Below are positions 28,901 through 42,688 of a stretch of 64,000 nt of DNA, piece by piece. The position numbers were made by a program, and so were the translations under genes. Positions within the stretch are counted from its first letter, which is position 1, and each line of letters opens with the position of its first letter. The notes below the pieces were generated by a model. The model had not been told where the DNA came from. It ran no database searches and was given only the letters and a program-made list of their open reading frames with translations. The DNA comes from Xestospongia muta (lineage: Eukaryota > Porifera > Demospongiae > Haplosclerida > Petrosiidae): NCBI GenBank assembly GCA_963693285.1, contig OY848918.1:248001-312000 (forward strand), given 5' to 3'.

Positions 28901-29386
28901 CAGTTGCCATCATGTTATTTTCAAAAAACTAGTTCTACTATAATAATGAAAGTTGACATTTTGAGAGTTGACATTCTGGAAAGTAACTTTGATGACATCA
29001 CATCAAAATGGCGACCTAATAAGCTCAGTGGGGCAGTCAGACCCTTTAGCATGGTCCAGTGGGACAGTCCAACCCTGGGATATGTTCCAGTGGGATAATC
29101 TAAACCTTAAGCCACATACTAACTTTGATACTTAATGTTTAAGTTTTAAGTAACAGTGATCAGTGTTATGATATATGATGACTTTGGACTGTACCACTGG
29201 ACATCTATAGTTACATAATCTATATACTCTTTGTAGACTGAAAAAAGACATCTAGAGTGTATCTTGTGCTATTTCTAGATCAATTATTACAACTAATACA
29301 ATTATTACAACTAATAACAGGTACTTACCAACTACTGAAGTTACTGCAGTTAATAACAAGACTGCACAGAACAATGATTGTAACAT
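22903..29386 (-). CDS. Ig-cluster gene D: eight-domain type I membrane protein (T4-T5-T6-T7-T8-T3-T4-T5)
   Basis: Thirteen exons (29329-29386, 27671-27691, 27334-27618, 27013-27285, 26692-26961, 26376-26642, 26029-26322, 24193-24492, 23860-24144, 23539-23811, 23177-23395, 23024-23129, 22903-22963) give 903 aa. After the signal peptide (MLQSLFCAVLLLTAVTSVV) comes a 21-nt microexon coding GSKDYID. The T4-T5 pair occurs twice, before and after T6-T7-T8-T3. The stalk is long and Thr-rich (72 residues). One TM helix is followed by the tail RxGFxPL-type KAGFMPLRKNDDDE. The intron between T8 and T3 is 1.5 kb and has CCATATATGG repeats and a small hairpin. The 1.6-kb first intron carries a hAT-like insertion. 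NFRKB relic upstream at 29535-29757. Confidence 0.85.
24719..24769. repeat. Small perfect hairpin in T8-T3 intron of gene D
   Basis: The arms TAATTATTCATATTTC and GAAATATGAATAATTA are complementary over 16 bp with a 19-nt loop. The homologous intron of gene I (about 46431-46479) keeps both arms with compensating extension. It may be a transposon footprint or a structured RNA. Confidence 0.6.
25843..26028. repeat. CCATATATGG palindrome array at T8 donor, gene D (5 units)
   Basis: Five units of about 37 bp with CCATATATGG and ATATAGTTAATATAATA spacer, adjoining the T8 splice donor. The unit contains a copy of the donor-like GTATTATATT. Confidence 0.85.
28416..28843. mobile_element. hAT-like non-autonomous insertion in gene D intron 1
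   Basis: A 428-bp block with inverted ends CAGGCCCGGGG / CCCTAGGCCTG, flanked by near-identical 8-bp duplications CAACTAAC (28408-28415) and TAACTAAC (28844-28851). The homologous intron of gene F lacks the block. The interior is TAATAG-rich and has no transposase. An 8-bp duplication and CAGG-type ends are typical of hAT elements. Confidence 0.65.
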
Positions 29387-29534
29387 TTTGTCCTAAATAG
29401 TGTAAAATAGAACTATTTTAATATTAACATCAACTTACAAAGTAACAAGAAGAGATCAATCACTGACCTACACACGTATATAGTTATTAAAGTTAATAGT
29501 TAGTAATAATTATCAATAATCAATGAATATAATT

Positions 29535-29757
29535 AATTTACGAGGTACTATTATCCTGTTGGTTGAAAGGTATAATCTGATGTTAATAGTGGAGGTACTT
29601 GTGTCCCTAATGTCTCTAGGAGTATGCCCCCTTCATTACAGTTACTAATATCACTGTTAATGTGTATTTCATGAACATCCTTATGAACTGTAAAGGATAA
29701 AAATAATAGTTTTCCCTCAAATAAACTGTCATTATCAACGTCTATAGATTAATCAAA
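29535..29757 (-). pseudogene. NFRKB 3'-end relic upstream of gene D
   Basis: Homologous to about 52905-53135 of the NFRKB last exon (blocks such as GTGTCCCTAATGTCTCTAGG and ATATCACTGTTAATGTGTAT). It carries substitutions and indels that break the frame. It lies between the gene D signal exon and the broken copy E. Confidence 0.85.
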
Positions 29758-29923
29758 TCACTACACACATGATTACAGGAGCTCACTACATAACTAGCCC
29801 AGATGATATAATTATGATCAGAATATATTATTTATGAATTTATTCAAAGACTATTATTGGTACAACAAAAGGCTAAAAAATTAACAAAGTACTACAACTA
29901 GTGTTTGTTTATTAGGTGTGTGT

Positions 29924-30508
29924 TTATTTGTTAATTGGTAACACCAATGGCTCATCTTCATCATTCCTGCTAAGAGGTATAAACCCAGTCCTATAATTAG
30001 AGAAAATTAATTTATTTAATTAGTATTATATTCATACCTAGTAGCTCGTCTCTTCCTCCAGCAATAAAACAAAACTCCAAATATAATAACAAGTACAATA
30101 ACAAACAATGGTACTAGAATACCAGCAGTTATAGCCCCAACTAGTAGATATAATTAAAATAATAACTGTTGTAATAAAGGGGACTTACCATGAGATTTTT
30201 TAGAATTAGGAGCAGTAGGAGTTGGAGAAGGTGCAGAACTTGTAAGAGTCCTTGAAGTTGTTGGACTTCCAGTACTTATAGAACTAGTAACAACTACAGA
30301 TAATGTCACTATAAGTTGAACATTCTTTCAAATTAAGAACTCCTTCAATTTTGTCACATTATTGTCTTCTTCAAACTTTGGAGGATCTGCAATAACAACA
30401 TCAATAATAACAATATTATTATAATATACTATCTTACAGTAAACTTGTAATATGAAGATAGTAGACTTATATGTCATATTGCCATTAATACCCATACACA
30501 TAAATGTT
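29924..30508 (-). pseudogene. Ig-cluster copy E: truncated chimeric pseudogene
   Basis: Only 3' parts remain: tail 29924-29990, TM exon 30038-30140, stalk 30189-30293, an incomplete T2a exon (from 30386) and the last 71 nt of a T1 exon (30438-30508). The T2a piece runs into a stop (TTAATTTGA) where intact copies read TTAATTGGA, and its donor is lost because it is fused directly to the stalk acceptor region. At about 30508 the T1 piece is joined to intergenic sequence homologous to 22670 onward. There is no signal peptide or start codon, so it should be non-functional as a gene. Confidence 0.8.
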
Positions 30509-30741
30509 GTTATTATAAAACTCAATAAATTGATAATGTATATTGTGATGTACAGAATTACAGAAAACTATATAACATATAATAATTATCCTGTTATTAC
30601 AGGAGCTCACTCTATAACTAGTCTAGCTATAAAACGTACTATTTATTTATTCATTGATATCAAAGACTATTATTGACACAACAAAAAGGATAAACAATTC
30701 AACAATGTACTACAACTAATGTTTGTTTATTAAAAGATAAC

Positions 30742-33371
30742 CTAATTGATAGTACCAATAGACTCATCGTCATCATTCTTCCTCAGAGGCATAAACCCAG
30801 CCCTATAATTAAAGATAATTAAACTAATTAATTAAATTATTATTATTATTCATACTTAGCGGCTTGTTTCTTCCTCCAGAAATAAAACAAAGCTCCCAAT
30901 GTAACAATAATAATAACAATAACAAACAATGGTACTAGAATACCAGCAGCTATAGCTCCACCTATTTGACATAATTAAAATAATAATTATATAATAAAAG
31001 GGACTTACCATGAGATTTTTTAGAATTAGGAGTTGTAGGAGTTGGAGAAGGTGTAGAACTTGTAAAAGTCATTGATGTTGTAGAAATTATGGCAATCATT
31101 GAAGTAGTTGAAATTATAGGAATTGCTGAAGTTGTAGGAACTGTTGAAGTTGTAGTACTTCCAGTACTTATAGAACTAGTAACAACTACATAAAGTGACA
31201 TATAGATAATAGACGGTTATTATATGACTACTAAAATAGATGTACTAAATTTAATAAACTGCTATATGCTAGAGATACTATCATAATACCACATTAAACA
31301 AGTTTATAAAACAGGTTTGACTACTTACAATAGACATCCATTTCAATCATACCCTCTCCACTACCCTCAGTATTATTAGCAGTAACTGTATAGTTCCCAA
31401 TATCATATTGTGTCACAGGTGTAAACTGTATGGCTGTAGCATTAATTAAATGAATACGATTAGTATTAGATAGGGGCTTCCCCTTAAACTCCCAAGTAAA
31501 TGAAGTGACTGGAGGATTAGCTCTCATATCAGCTATCATCATGATAACATTACTGCCATTGTAGAAAGCAGTCTCTGTAAACTCAGAATATATTGGAGGA
31601 TCTATAATAGATATATTATAATGATATTAGTTCAATATAAATAACTTACATAATACAGACATTGGGAGCATTGATGACTTCCATGTATTATTAACAATAC
31701 ATACAAAAGTTGTATCATCATCAAGATATGTTGTATCAATGAATGTAAAGTTCTGACTATTATCTTCATTTATTCCAGCTATTAGTCGACTGTATTTATC
31801 ACCAGTAGTTGAGTTATCAATAGATATATTAAACATGACATTCATGTCAGTTGAAGCAGAACATGTAAATGTGAAGTTATCATATTCTTTAACAGTATCA
31901 GAGGTAGCATTAATATAGACATCAATGTCATCAAGTTCTGGATATATTACAATGATATAATATATAATATTTAATGGTACATTTCCTTACCATCAATGTA
32001 GTCCTTTGAACCTAATAGAAAATAATGTCAATAATAACTTATGATTATAATGATGTTCTAGTGTGTACTATTAACATGGAGTACATTTATTAAAGAATGT
32101 AATACTATAACACTATATATACTGAAATACAATACATATCTCTATACTAGCTATGAATTATATTACTGCTGATAAATTATGTCAATTTATTATCCTCTTA
32201 CTATTTATATACATAATGATAGGGTACATTCATTTTCATTGTTTTAAATGCTTTATTGCTTGTATGCCTATTAAGCCAAAATAAACATTGTTTTTAGTGA
32301 TAAATCCCTATTAGTGTCATAACAGGTGACTATGTATACTGACATAAGTGATGATGAATAATTAATACAAGCACACACTATACTGTGATCACCTGACTAA
32401 AAGTGAAAGTGTTAAAATGAGTGTGTTAATTGACTAATGTTGACAATATATATAACTTAATAAACAAAGGAATGAACTATGTCACTAAAGGTTATCTAAC
32501 TAAATGGCCTTTTAAAATATCCCTACTTAGTGGGCTATTGATGAAGTCCTAGTAATGGATTATTTAGACTGGGACTATACCAACAGGTCTATCAAATTAC
32601 TGAATACACTCAAATGTAATATTAGAGTAAAATTGATACTAAATCATTAATATAGAGTGACCTACATACTATCATTAATATAGAGTGACCTACATACTAT
32701 CATTAATATAGAGTGACCTACATACTATCATTAATATAGAGTGACCTACAATACTATCTTTAATATAGAGTGACCTACAATATTAACAATCAGTAATATA
32801 ATATGACAATAATGTGACAGTAATATGATACTAAGTATAAACTCATGTTCTATTAACAATGGTAACATTTGGTCAACTACCATCATGTTATTTTCAAAAA
32901 GCTAATTCTATTATAATAATGAAAGTTGACATTTTGAGAGTTGACATTCTGGAAAGTAACTTGATGACATCACAACAAAATGGCGTCCTAATAAACTCAC
33001 TGGGACAGTTAAACCCTTTGACAAGGTCCAGTGAGACAGTCCAACCCTGGGACATGTTCCAGTGGGATAATGTAAACCTTAAGCCACATACTAACTTTAA
33101 CACTTAATATTTAAGTTTTAGGTAACAGTGATCAGTGTTATGATATATGATGACTTTGGACTGTACCACTGGGCATCTATAGTTACATAATCTATAATAT
33201 ATATATATATACTCTTTGTAGACTGAAAAAAGACATCTAGAGTGTATCTTGTGCTATTTCTAGATCAACTATTACAACTAATACAATTATTACAACTAAT
33301 AACAGGTACTTACCAACTACTGAAGTTACTGTAGTTAATAACAAGACTGTACAGAACAATGATTGTAACAT
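30742..33371 (-). CDS. Ig-cluster gene F: short two-Ig type I membrane protein (T4-T5)
   Basis: Seven exons (33314-33371, 31991-32011, 31650-31937, 31329-31601, 31009-31185, 30856-30961, 30742-30802) give 327 aa. Layout: signal peptide, 21-nt microexon (GSKDYID), T4 Ig-like with Cys pair, T5 Ig-like without Cys, Thr/Ser stalk, TM, acidic tail ending DDDESIGTIN. The T4 acceptor differs from all other copies: a new CAG at 31938-31940 replaces the usual TAG, and the exon is 3 nt longer, so the frame is kept. The 1.3-kb first intron (32012-33313) is homologous to that of gene D but lacks the hAT-like insertion. Confidence 0.85.
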
Positions 33372-33521
33372 TTTGTCCTAAATAATGTAAAATATAACTA
33401 TTTTAATATTAACATCAACTTACAAACTAACAAGATCAGGTCAGCAAGCAACCCACACACGTATATATAGGTATTAATAATAGTATTAATTATCAAAAAT
33501 CAATGAATATAATTAATTTAC

Positions 33522-33738
33522 GAGGTATTATTATCCTGTTGGTTGAAAGGTATATCTGATGTTAATAGTGGAGGTACTTGTGTCCCTAATGTCTCTAATG
33601 GTATGCCCCCTTCATTAGAGCTACTAATATCACTGTTAATGTGTATATCATCAACATCTTATGAACTATAGTGAGTAAAAATGGGAGCTCTCCCTCTAAT
33701 AAACTGTCATTATCAACGTCTATAGGTTAATCAAATCA
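33522..33738 (-). pseudogene. NFRKB 3'-end relic upstream of gene F
   Basis: Same terminal NFRKB segment as the other relics, with a similar degree of decay. It lies between the gene F signal exon and the tail of gene G. Confidence 0.85.
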
Positions 33739-33881
33739 TTACACACACGATTACAGGAGCTCACTCAATAACTATTCAGAATATATTATTTATGAATTTA
33801 TTCAAAGACTATTATTGGTACAACAAAAGGCTAAAAAATTAACAAAGTACTACAACTAGTGTTTGTTTATTAGGTGTGTGT

Positions 33882-36003
33882 TTATTTGTTAATTGGTAAC
33901 ACCAATGGCTCATCTTCATCATTCCTGCTAAGAGGTATAAACCCAGTCCTATAATTAAAGATAATTAATTTATTTAATTAGTATTATGTTCATACCTAGT
34001 AGCTCGTCTCTTCCTCCAGCAATAAAACAAAGCTCCAAATATAATAACAAGTACAATAACAAACAATGGTACAAGAACACCAGCAGTTATAGCCTCAACT
34101 AGTAGATATAATTAAAATAATAACTGTTGTAATAATAAAGACTTACCATGAGATTTTTTAGAATTAGGAGCAGTAGGAGTTGGAGAAGGTGTAGAACTTG
34201 TAAAAGTCATTGAAGTTGTAGGACTTCCAGTACTTATAGAACTCGTAACAACTACATAAAGTGACATATAGATAACATAAGATTATTATATGACTACTAA
34301 AATAGATATACTAAATGTAATAAACTGCTATATACTAGAGATACTATCATATACCACATTAAACAAGTTTATAAAACAGGTTTGACTACTTACAATAGAC
34401 ATCCATTTCAATCATACCCTCTCCACTACCCTCAGTATTATTAGCAGTAACTGTATAGTTCCCAATATCATCTTGTGTCACAGGTGTAAACTTTATGGCT
34501 GTAGCATTAATTAAATGAATACGACTAGTATTAGATAGGGGGTTCCCCTCAAACTCCCAAGTAAATGAAGTGACTGGAGGATTAGCTCTCATATCAGTTA
34601 TCATCAGGGTAACATTTCTGCCATTGTAGAAAGCAGTCTCTGTAAACTCAGAATATATTGGAGGATCTATAATAGATATATTATAATGATATTAGTTCAA
34701 TATAAATAACTTACATAATACAGACATTGGGAGTATTGATGACTTCCATGTATCATTAACAATACATACAAAAGTTGTATTATCATCAAGATATGTTGTA
34801 TCAACAAATGTAAAGTTCTGACTATTATCTTCATTTATTCCAGCTATTAGTCGACTGTATTTATCACCAGTAGTTGAGTTATCAATAGATATATTAAACA
34901 TGACATTCATGTCAGTTGAAGCAGAACACGTAAATGTGAAGTTATCATATTCTTTAACAGTATCAGAGGTAGCATTAATATAGACATCAACATTATATCC
35001 TACAATATTACAATGATATATTATACAATATTTAAAGACACATTTCCTTACCATCAATGTAGTCCATTGAACCTAATAGAAAATAATGTCAATAATAACT
35101 TATGATTATAATGATGTTCTAGTGTGTACTATTAACATGGAGTACATTTATTAAAGAATATAACACTATTACACTGAACTACAATACATATCTCTATACA
35201 GTCGACTACATTAAATTATATGAATAAATAAATTATGTTAAGCTATTATCCTCTTATTATTTCTATACATAATGATAGTGTACATTTATTTCAGTTTTAA
35301 TTTCTTTTAATACTTTTATAATCTCCAGTAGGCCTAAATAAACATTGTTTGTAGTTCTAAATCATATGTTAACTAACACAACAGTATCTATTAATAATGA
35401 TGACTTCACATCAAAATGGTGTCCTAATAGCACTGTTTGTCAATTACTAATGTACTACCAAATTATTTTCAAAATGTTAATTCTAATATAGTAATGATTG
35501 TTGCTATTTTGGGATTTGACATTTTGAGAGTTGACATTTTGAGAGCTGACATTCTGGAAAGTAACTTGATGACATCACATCAAAATGGCATCCTAATAAG
35601 CTCACTGGGACAGTCAGACCCTTTGACATGGTCCAGTGAGACAGTCAGACCCTTTGGCATGGTCCAGTGAGACAGTCCAACCCTGGGACATGGTCCAGTG
35701 GGATAATCTAAACATGTAGCCACATACTTTAATACTTAATGTTTAAGTTTTAGGTAACAGTGATCAGTGTTATGATATATGATGACTTTGGACTGTACCA
35801 CTGGACATCTATAGTTACATAATCTATATTATATATATATATACTCTTTGTAGACTGAAAAAAGACATCTAGAGTGTATCTTGTACTATTTCTAGATCAG
35901 CTATTACAACTAATACAATTATTACAACTAATAACAGGTACTTACCAACTACTGAAGCTACTGTAGTTAATAACAAGACTGCACAGAACAATGATTGTAA
36001 CAT
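33882..36003 (-). CDS. Ig-cluster gene G: shortest member, two-Ig type I membrane protein (T4-T5)
   Basis: Seven exons (35946-36003, 35052-35072, 34715-34999, 34394-34666, 34147-34251, 33996-34098, 33882-33948) give 303 aa. The design is the same as gene F: signal peptide, 21-nt microexon (here GSMDYID), T4, T5, short stalk, TM, tail. The TM exon is 3 nt shorter than in most members. The tail extends to EPLVLPINK like that of broken copy E. Intron 1 is 0.87 kb. A relic of NFRKB lies upstream. Confidence 0.85.
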
Positions 36004-36157
36004 TTTGTCCTAAATAATGTAAAATAGAACTATTTTAATATTAACATCAACTTACAAACTAACAAGAAGAGGTCAATCACCGTCCTACACACACGTATAT
36101 AGTTATTAATGTTAATAGTTAGTAATAATTATCAAAAATCAATGAATATAATTAATT

Positions 36158-36362
36158 TACGAGGTATTATTATCCTGTTGGTTGAAAGGTATAATCTGAT
36201 GTTAATAGTGGAGATATTGGTGTCCCTAATGTCTCTAGGAGTATGCCCCCTTCATTAGACTTACTAATATCACTGTTAATGTGTACATCATCAACATCTT
36301 TATGAACTGTAGAGGGTAAAAATGGTAGCTATCCCTCTAATAAATTGTCATTGATTAAATCA
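36158..36362 (-). pseudogene. NFRKB 3'-end relic upstream of gene G
   Basis: Homologous to the last about 230 bp of the NFRKB last exon; frame broken. It lies between the gene G signal exon and the tail of gene H. Confidence 0.85.
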
Positions 36363-36512
36363 TTACACACATAATAACAGGAGCTCGCTCAATAATTAGC
36401 CCAGCTGATATATGATCAGAATATAAGATTTATTAATTCATTGATATCAAACTATTATTCGTATAGCAAAAAGCTAATAAATCAACAATGTATTACAACT
36501 ATATAATGTTTG

Positions 36513-39500
36513 TTAATTGGTAATACCAATGGCCTCATCCTCGTCATTCCTGCTCAGAGGTATAAACCCAGCCCTATAATTAAAGATAATTAACTTATTT
36601 AATTATTATTATTTTTATTATTTTTATTATTATTAATATTATTATTATTATTATATTATTATTATTATTCATACCTAGCAGCTCGTTTCTTCCTCCAATA
36701 ACAAAAAGCTCCAAATATAATAACAAGTACAATAACAAACAATGGTACTAGAACACCAGCAATTATAGCTCCAACTAGTTGACATAATTAAAATAATAAC
36801 TATTGTAATAAAGGGACTTACCATGAGGTTTTTTAGAATTTTGAGCAGTAGGAGTTGGAGAAGGTATAGAACTTGTAAGAGTCATTGAAGTTACGGGAAT
36901 CTTTGAAGTTGTTGGACTTCCAGTACTTATAGAACCAGTAACAACTACATAAAGTGACATATAGATAATATAGGATTATTATATGACTACTACAATAGAT
37001 GTACTATATGTAATAAACTGCTATATACTAGAGATACTATCATAATACCACATTAAACAACTTTATAAAACAGGTTTGACTACTTACAATAGACATCCAT
37101 TTCAATCATACCCTCTCCACTACCCTCAGTATTATTAGCAGTAACTGTATAGTTCCCAATATCATCTTGTGTCACAGGTGTAAACTGTATGGCTGTAGCA
37201 TTAATTAAATGAATACGACTAGTATTAGATAGGGGCTTCCCCTCAAACTCCCAACTAAATGAAGTGACTGGAGGATTAGCTCTCATATCAGTTATCATCA
37301 TGATAACATTACTGCCATTGGAGAAAGCATTCTCTGTAAACTCAGAATATATTGGAGGATCTATAATAGATATATTATAATGATATTAGTTCAATATAAA
37401 TAACTTACATAATACAGACATTGGGAGTATTGATGACTTCCATGTATCATTGACAATACATACAAAAGTTGTATCATCATCAAGATATGTTGTATCAATA
37501 AATGTAAAGTTCTGACTATTATCTTCATTCATTCCAGCTATTAGTCGACTGTATTTATCACCAGTAGTTGAGTTATCAATAGATATATTAAATATGACAT
37601 TCATGTCAGTTGAAGCAGAACATGTAAATGTGAAGTTATCATATTCTTTAACAGTATCAGAGGTAGCATTAATATAGACATCAACATTAAATCCTACAAT
37701 ATTACAATGATATATTATCTAGTAACTACATTCTCTTACCAATAATGTAGTGTGTTGAACTGAATATAGTGACATTACCAATCATATTGACAGCTGTTAG
37801 TGTTAGAGTATATATCCCTGATGTTACATATGTGAGATTAATGTTAACAAGTTCAGGATATGTTAAATGTTGAACTGGTATTGTATTAAATGATACAAGT
37901 TTATCTTGTATAATACCAGGTAATGATACAATCACTCCAGTAGCTGGAGCATCACTATCATCATTGAAGTCACAATACAGTATGAATGTATGACCAACTG
38001 AAGTGTTATCACAGGATGCAACAAAGTGATTAGGGACTCCTAATGGACAGATAGGTAAACATAATGGATGTATAAAATTGTTATACTAGTAAAGTAGAGA
38101 ATGGTTAGGCAAGGGTGTAGGCAATAGGGGGGCTTGGGGGCCTGAAGCCCCCCCAGATTTTTATTACCCACATGTTTTATATTATAAATGTGCAGGGGTA
38201 TTATAAGCCTGAATGACTGGATATCTTAATTTGATCATTGAATCATTTTTAATAATAAAGTTCTCATTAAGAAAATAGATTATGTTTATGTGTACTGTCC
38301 AAAAATGTGCACTCATTCGATGATAGAGAACTTAGTCCAATCTCCTGGTTGTCTGATTTGCTGATTTTAGCACTAGTAGAACATGATTCACCTGGTTTCA
38401 AAGGCACAAGCCACTTTTTTAAAGACATTTTTCACAATTTAATTAATGCGTAGGCGTGCTGCTGGAAATTTTCCGAGAGTGAGCGTGGCCAAAATTAAAA
38501 TGACTATTAGTCATAGACTCCTTAGAAATGCTAGTTTTTTCATATGGAAAAGAAATGACAACTCTAAGTGTTGTCCACTCATCTAAATGATGAGATACTT
38601 TAAAAAGTTGCCTATTTGTTATTGACCTTGTGTATTTCTATGTTGTTTGGCTACTTCATGAAAAGTATCAATGTTATATTAACTACAGTGCAAATATGTA
38701 TAGTTATATCATAGTCAGTACTTTCATGTATGGCTTCATCATGATACAAAGTTAAAACATTACATGATATGACCATATATGGTATATAGTTAATATAGTA
38801 TATGATATGACCATATATGGTATATAGTTAATATAGTATATGATATGACCATATATGGTATATAGTTAATATAATACATGATATGACCATATATGGAATA
38901 TAGTTAATATAATACACAATATAACCATATATGGTATATAGTTAATATAATACATGATATGACAATATATGGTATATAGTTAATATAATACCTCCAACAA
39001 ATGTTTGGTAGACAATTTGAGATGATGTATATCCATTAGTTGCAAAACAAGTATAGTTCTCATGATTCTTCTGACTAACATTATTTATAACAATCTCAAG
39101 AGAATGAGTTCCATTTTTCTTAACACTCCAATTAGATCCATTAATATGACGTGGATGTGACACATTAAGTTTTATAACTGGAGGATTAGAGTCTATTACA
39201 ATACAACTCAATATATTACCACTAGAACCAGTTTTAAATTCAGTCCATACTGTACTATTAGTATGTTCTTTAAAGATTGGTCCATCTATAAATAAACAAA
39301 TGGAGCAAATAAATAGATACATGATTACTAAAATATGTGAATACACGTAATGTAATAAACTGCTATATACTAGAGATACTATCATAATACAACATTAAAC
39401 AAGTTTATAAAACAGGTTTGACTACTTACAATAGACATCCATTTCAATCATACCCTCTCCACTACCCTCAGTATTATTAGCAGTAACTGTATAGTTTCCA

Positions 39501-42500
39501 ATATCATCTTGTGTCACAGGTGTAAACTGTATGGCTGTAGCATTAATTAAATGAATACGACTAGTATTAGATAGGGACTTCCCCTTAAACTCCCAACTAA
39601 ATGAAGTGACTGGAGGATTAGCTCTCACATCAGCTATCGTCAGGGTAACATTACTGCCATTGTAGAAGGCAGTCTCTGTAAACTCAGGAAATATTGGAGG
39701 ATCTATAATAGATATATTATAATGATATTAGTTCAATATAAATAACTTACATAATACAGACATTGGGAGTATTGATGACTTCCATGTATCATTAACAATA
39801 CATACAAAAGTTGTATCATCATCAAGATATGTTGTATCAATAAATGTAAAGTTCTGACTATTATCTTCATTTATTCCAGCTATTAGTCGACTGTATTTAT
39901 CACCAGTAGTTGAGTTATCAATATATATACTAAATATGACATTCATGTCAGTTGAAGCAGAACATGTAAATGTGAAGTTATCATATTCTTTAACAGTATC
40001 AGAGGTAGCATTAATATAGACATCAACATTAAATCCTATAATATTACAATGATATATTATACAATGTAAACTACAGTCCTTACCATCAATGTAGTGTGTT
40101 GAACTGAATACAGTGACATCACCAATCATATTGACAGCAGTTAGTGTTAGAGTATAAATCCCTGATGTTACATATGTGAGATCAATGTTAACAAGTTCAG
40201 TATATTTTTTATGTTGAACTGGTATTTTATCAAATGATACAAGTTTATCTTGTATAATACCAGGTAATGATACAATCACTCCAGTAGCTGGAGCATCACT
40301 ATTGTCATTGAAGTCACAATACAGTATGAATGTATGACCAACTGAAGTGTTATCACAGGATGCAACAAAGTGATTAGGAACTCCTAATGGATAATACACA
40401 GAAAAATAAATGGACATATGTGTTAGTATTATGGATACATACTTCCAACAAATGTCCTGTAAGTTAAATTAGTTGTTCCAACATCATTAGTAGCAGAGAA
40501 TGTATAGTTACCACGGTGTCTGACAACTGGTGGTATGAAATAAATGTACCAAGAATTATCTTCATGATCATGCTAGTGAGAAAATAATGCATAATAAATA
40601 TTTTAATTAGTAGGGGCATACTCTAAGATTTCTAGTGAAGTTTGAATCATTAGTGATAATAAATGAGCTAATTGGTGGATTAACCCCAGATAATGTCGCT
40701 ATAAGTCGAGAATCTTTTCCAATCAAGAACTCCTTCAATATTGTCACATTATTGCCTTGTTCAAACTTTGGAGGATCTACAATAACAACATCAATGATAA
40801 CAATATTATTATAATATAGTATCTTACAGTAAACTTGTAATATGAAGATAGTAGAGTTATATGTCATATTGCCATTAATACCCATACATTTAAATGTTGT
40901 CCCATTATCTGATGATACAGTATTAGTAAAAGTATAGGTAGTAGCATTGGTGTTAGGATTAGGTGATGTTTTTATACGAGTATATTTAGGTCCAGTGGTA
41001 GCTCCATCAATGATGATAGACATTGTGACATTAGTTGTAGCATTACATGTGAAGATAAAGTCTTCATTCTCCATTGCTACATCACTGGTTGGTATAATAG
41101 TCACATTGACATTGGTACCTAATGGACAATAATGTTAACAGATGTATATTGATAATAGTGTTGTTGATGTTGTGCTGTTAGCAGTATGTTCACTATAGGA
41201 TATGACACTATAGCATTATGTATAATGTAGTGATGTACTATCACATACTATACCCATTATGAGGTAATAATAAATTATCAATCTTCCTTTAAAAAATGTA
41301 ACAATTAGTAATTTGTTGAAAAGTCTTAGGCAAAGGGGTAATAGATGTGAAAGGACATTTCAGACTTTATATTTGTCCTTAGATATATTTTGATTGGTTG
41401 TTGTATTGTATATATAGCTTGGTTTTGTTTATTGATTTTTAGTATTGGTTGTCCAGACAAATATAAAGTCTGAAATGTTCTTTCACAATTTAGTAATTTA
41501 GTCATATGTTATTGACTTGAGACATCATATCATGTCCATATATAATTTGTACAGTTTTAATTCCACAAGTTTTACTATTGTATGTTATTAGACTAGATTG
41601 TGTATGATATATGATAATAGTAGGAGTGGACCTCTCTCTCTTTGAAGATGACTAGTACTCAATTATATAATGTTTATTATATTACCATATCTACAGTAAA
41701 CAGACAATAAAATTATAATATATTGATCATACATACATTCATTTTTTAAATTTTATTTTATTACTTATATATCCAGTAAACCTAAATAAACATCGATTGT
41801 ATTCTATACCATCATAAATAATTTACTTATGATGGTATAGATATATTGTAGTGCCTTATCAATGTGATATCTTAATGTTATAACAGCTGCTAATATAATG
41901 AGTAGTTTAAATAAACTTATCCTATGTGTTGTTGAATAGCTAAAGAGTTATACAAGTACACTAGTATCATCTTTTGACTAGAAGTAAAAGTGATAAAATG
42001 AGTGTGTTAGCTGTAGTCAAGAGACTAAGATTGACAATATAAATAACTTCATAAACAAAGGAAAGAACTATGTCACTAAAGATGATCTAACTAGATGACC
42101 TGTCAAAAATCTTTACTTAGTGGGCTATTAATGAAGTCCTAGTAATGGATTATTTAGACTGGGAAAGTGGAGGTCACCTACAACTGTTATCAATTCAATG
42201 AATATAGCAAATTTGATAATACAATATTACTATAGAGTGACTTACATACTACCACTAGTTGACAAGTCTGAAGGTAAGGCTATTAGCAGAGAGTATTAAT
42301 GGTTTATTGTTCCATTAGGAAACTACTCATCTGTCATGCTTAGGAACATTTCTAACAACCAACAACCACAAAGACTGCTTCATGAGTTTAGGAACATAAT
42401 TTATAATACGTATTTCTTTTGTTGACTGGCTAATAAGATAGTATTTAGTAAGAATTACTTTGAATATTGAAAGAAGCTGTCTAAGCTGTCTATGTTAATA

Positions 42501-42616
42501 GCTAAGAAACAGCAACTCATTGACAAAATGACTTAGTAACTTATTATTTAATTGGTGCTAGTGACCCCTGGGTAATTAACAATTAAGCATATATTTGCTT
42601 TAGATTAAGTTAGATT

Positions 42617-42688
<72 letters not shown>

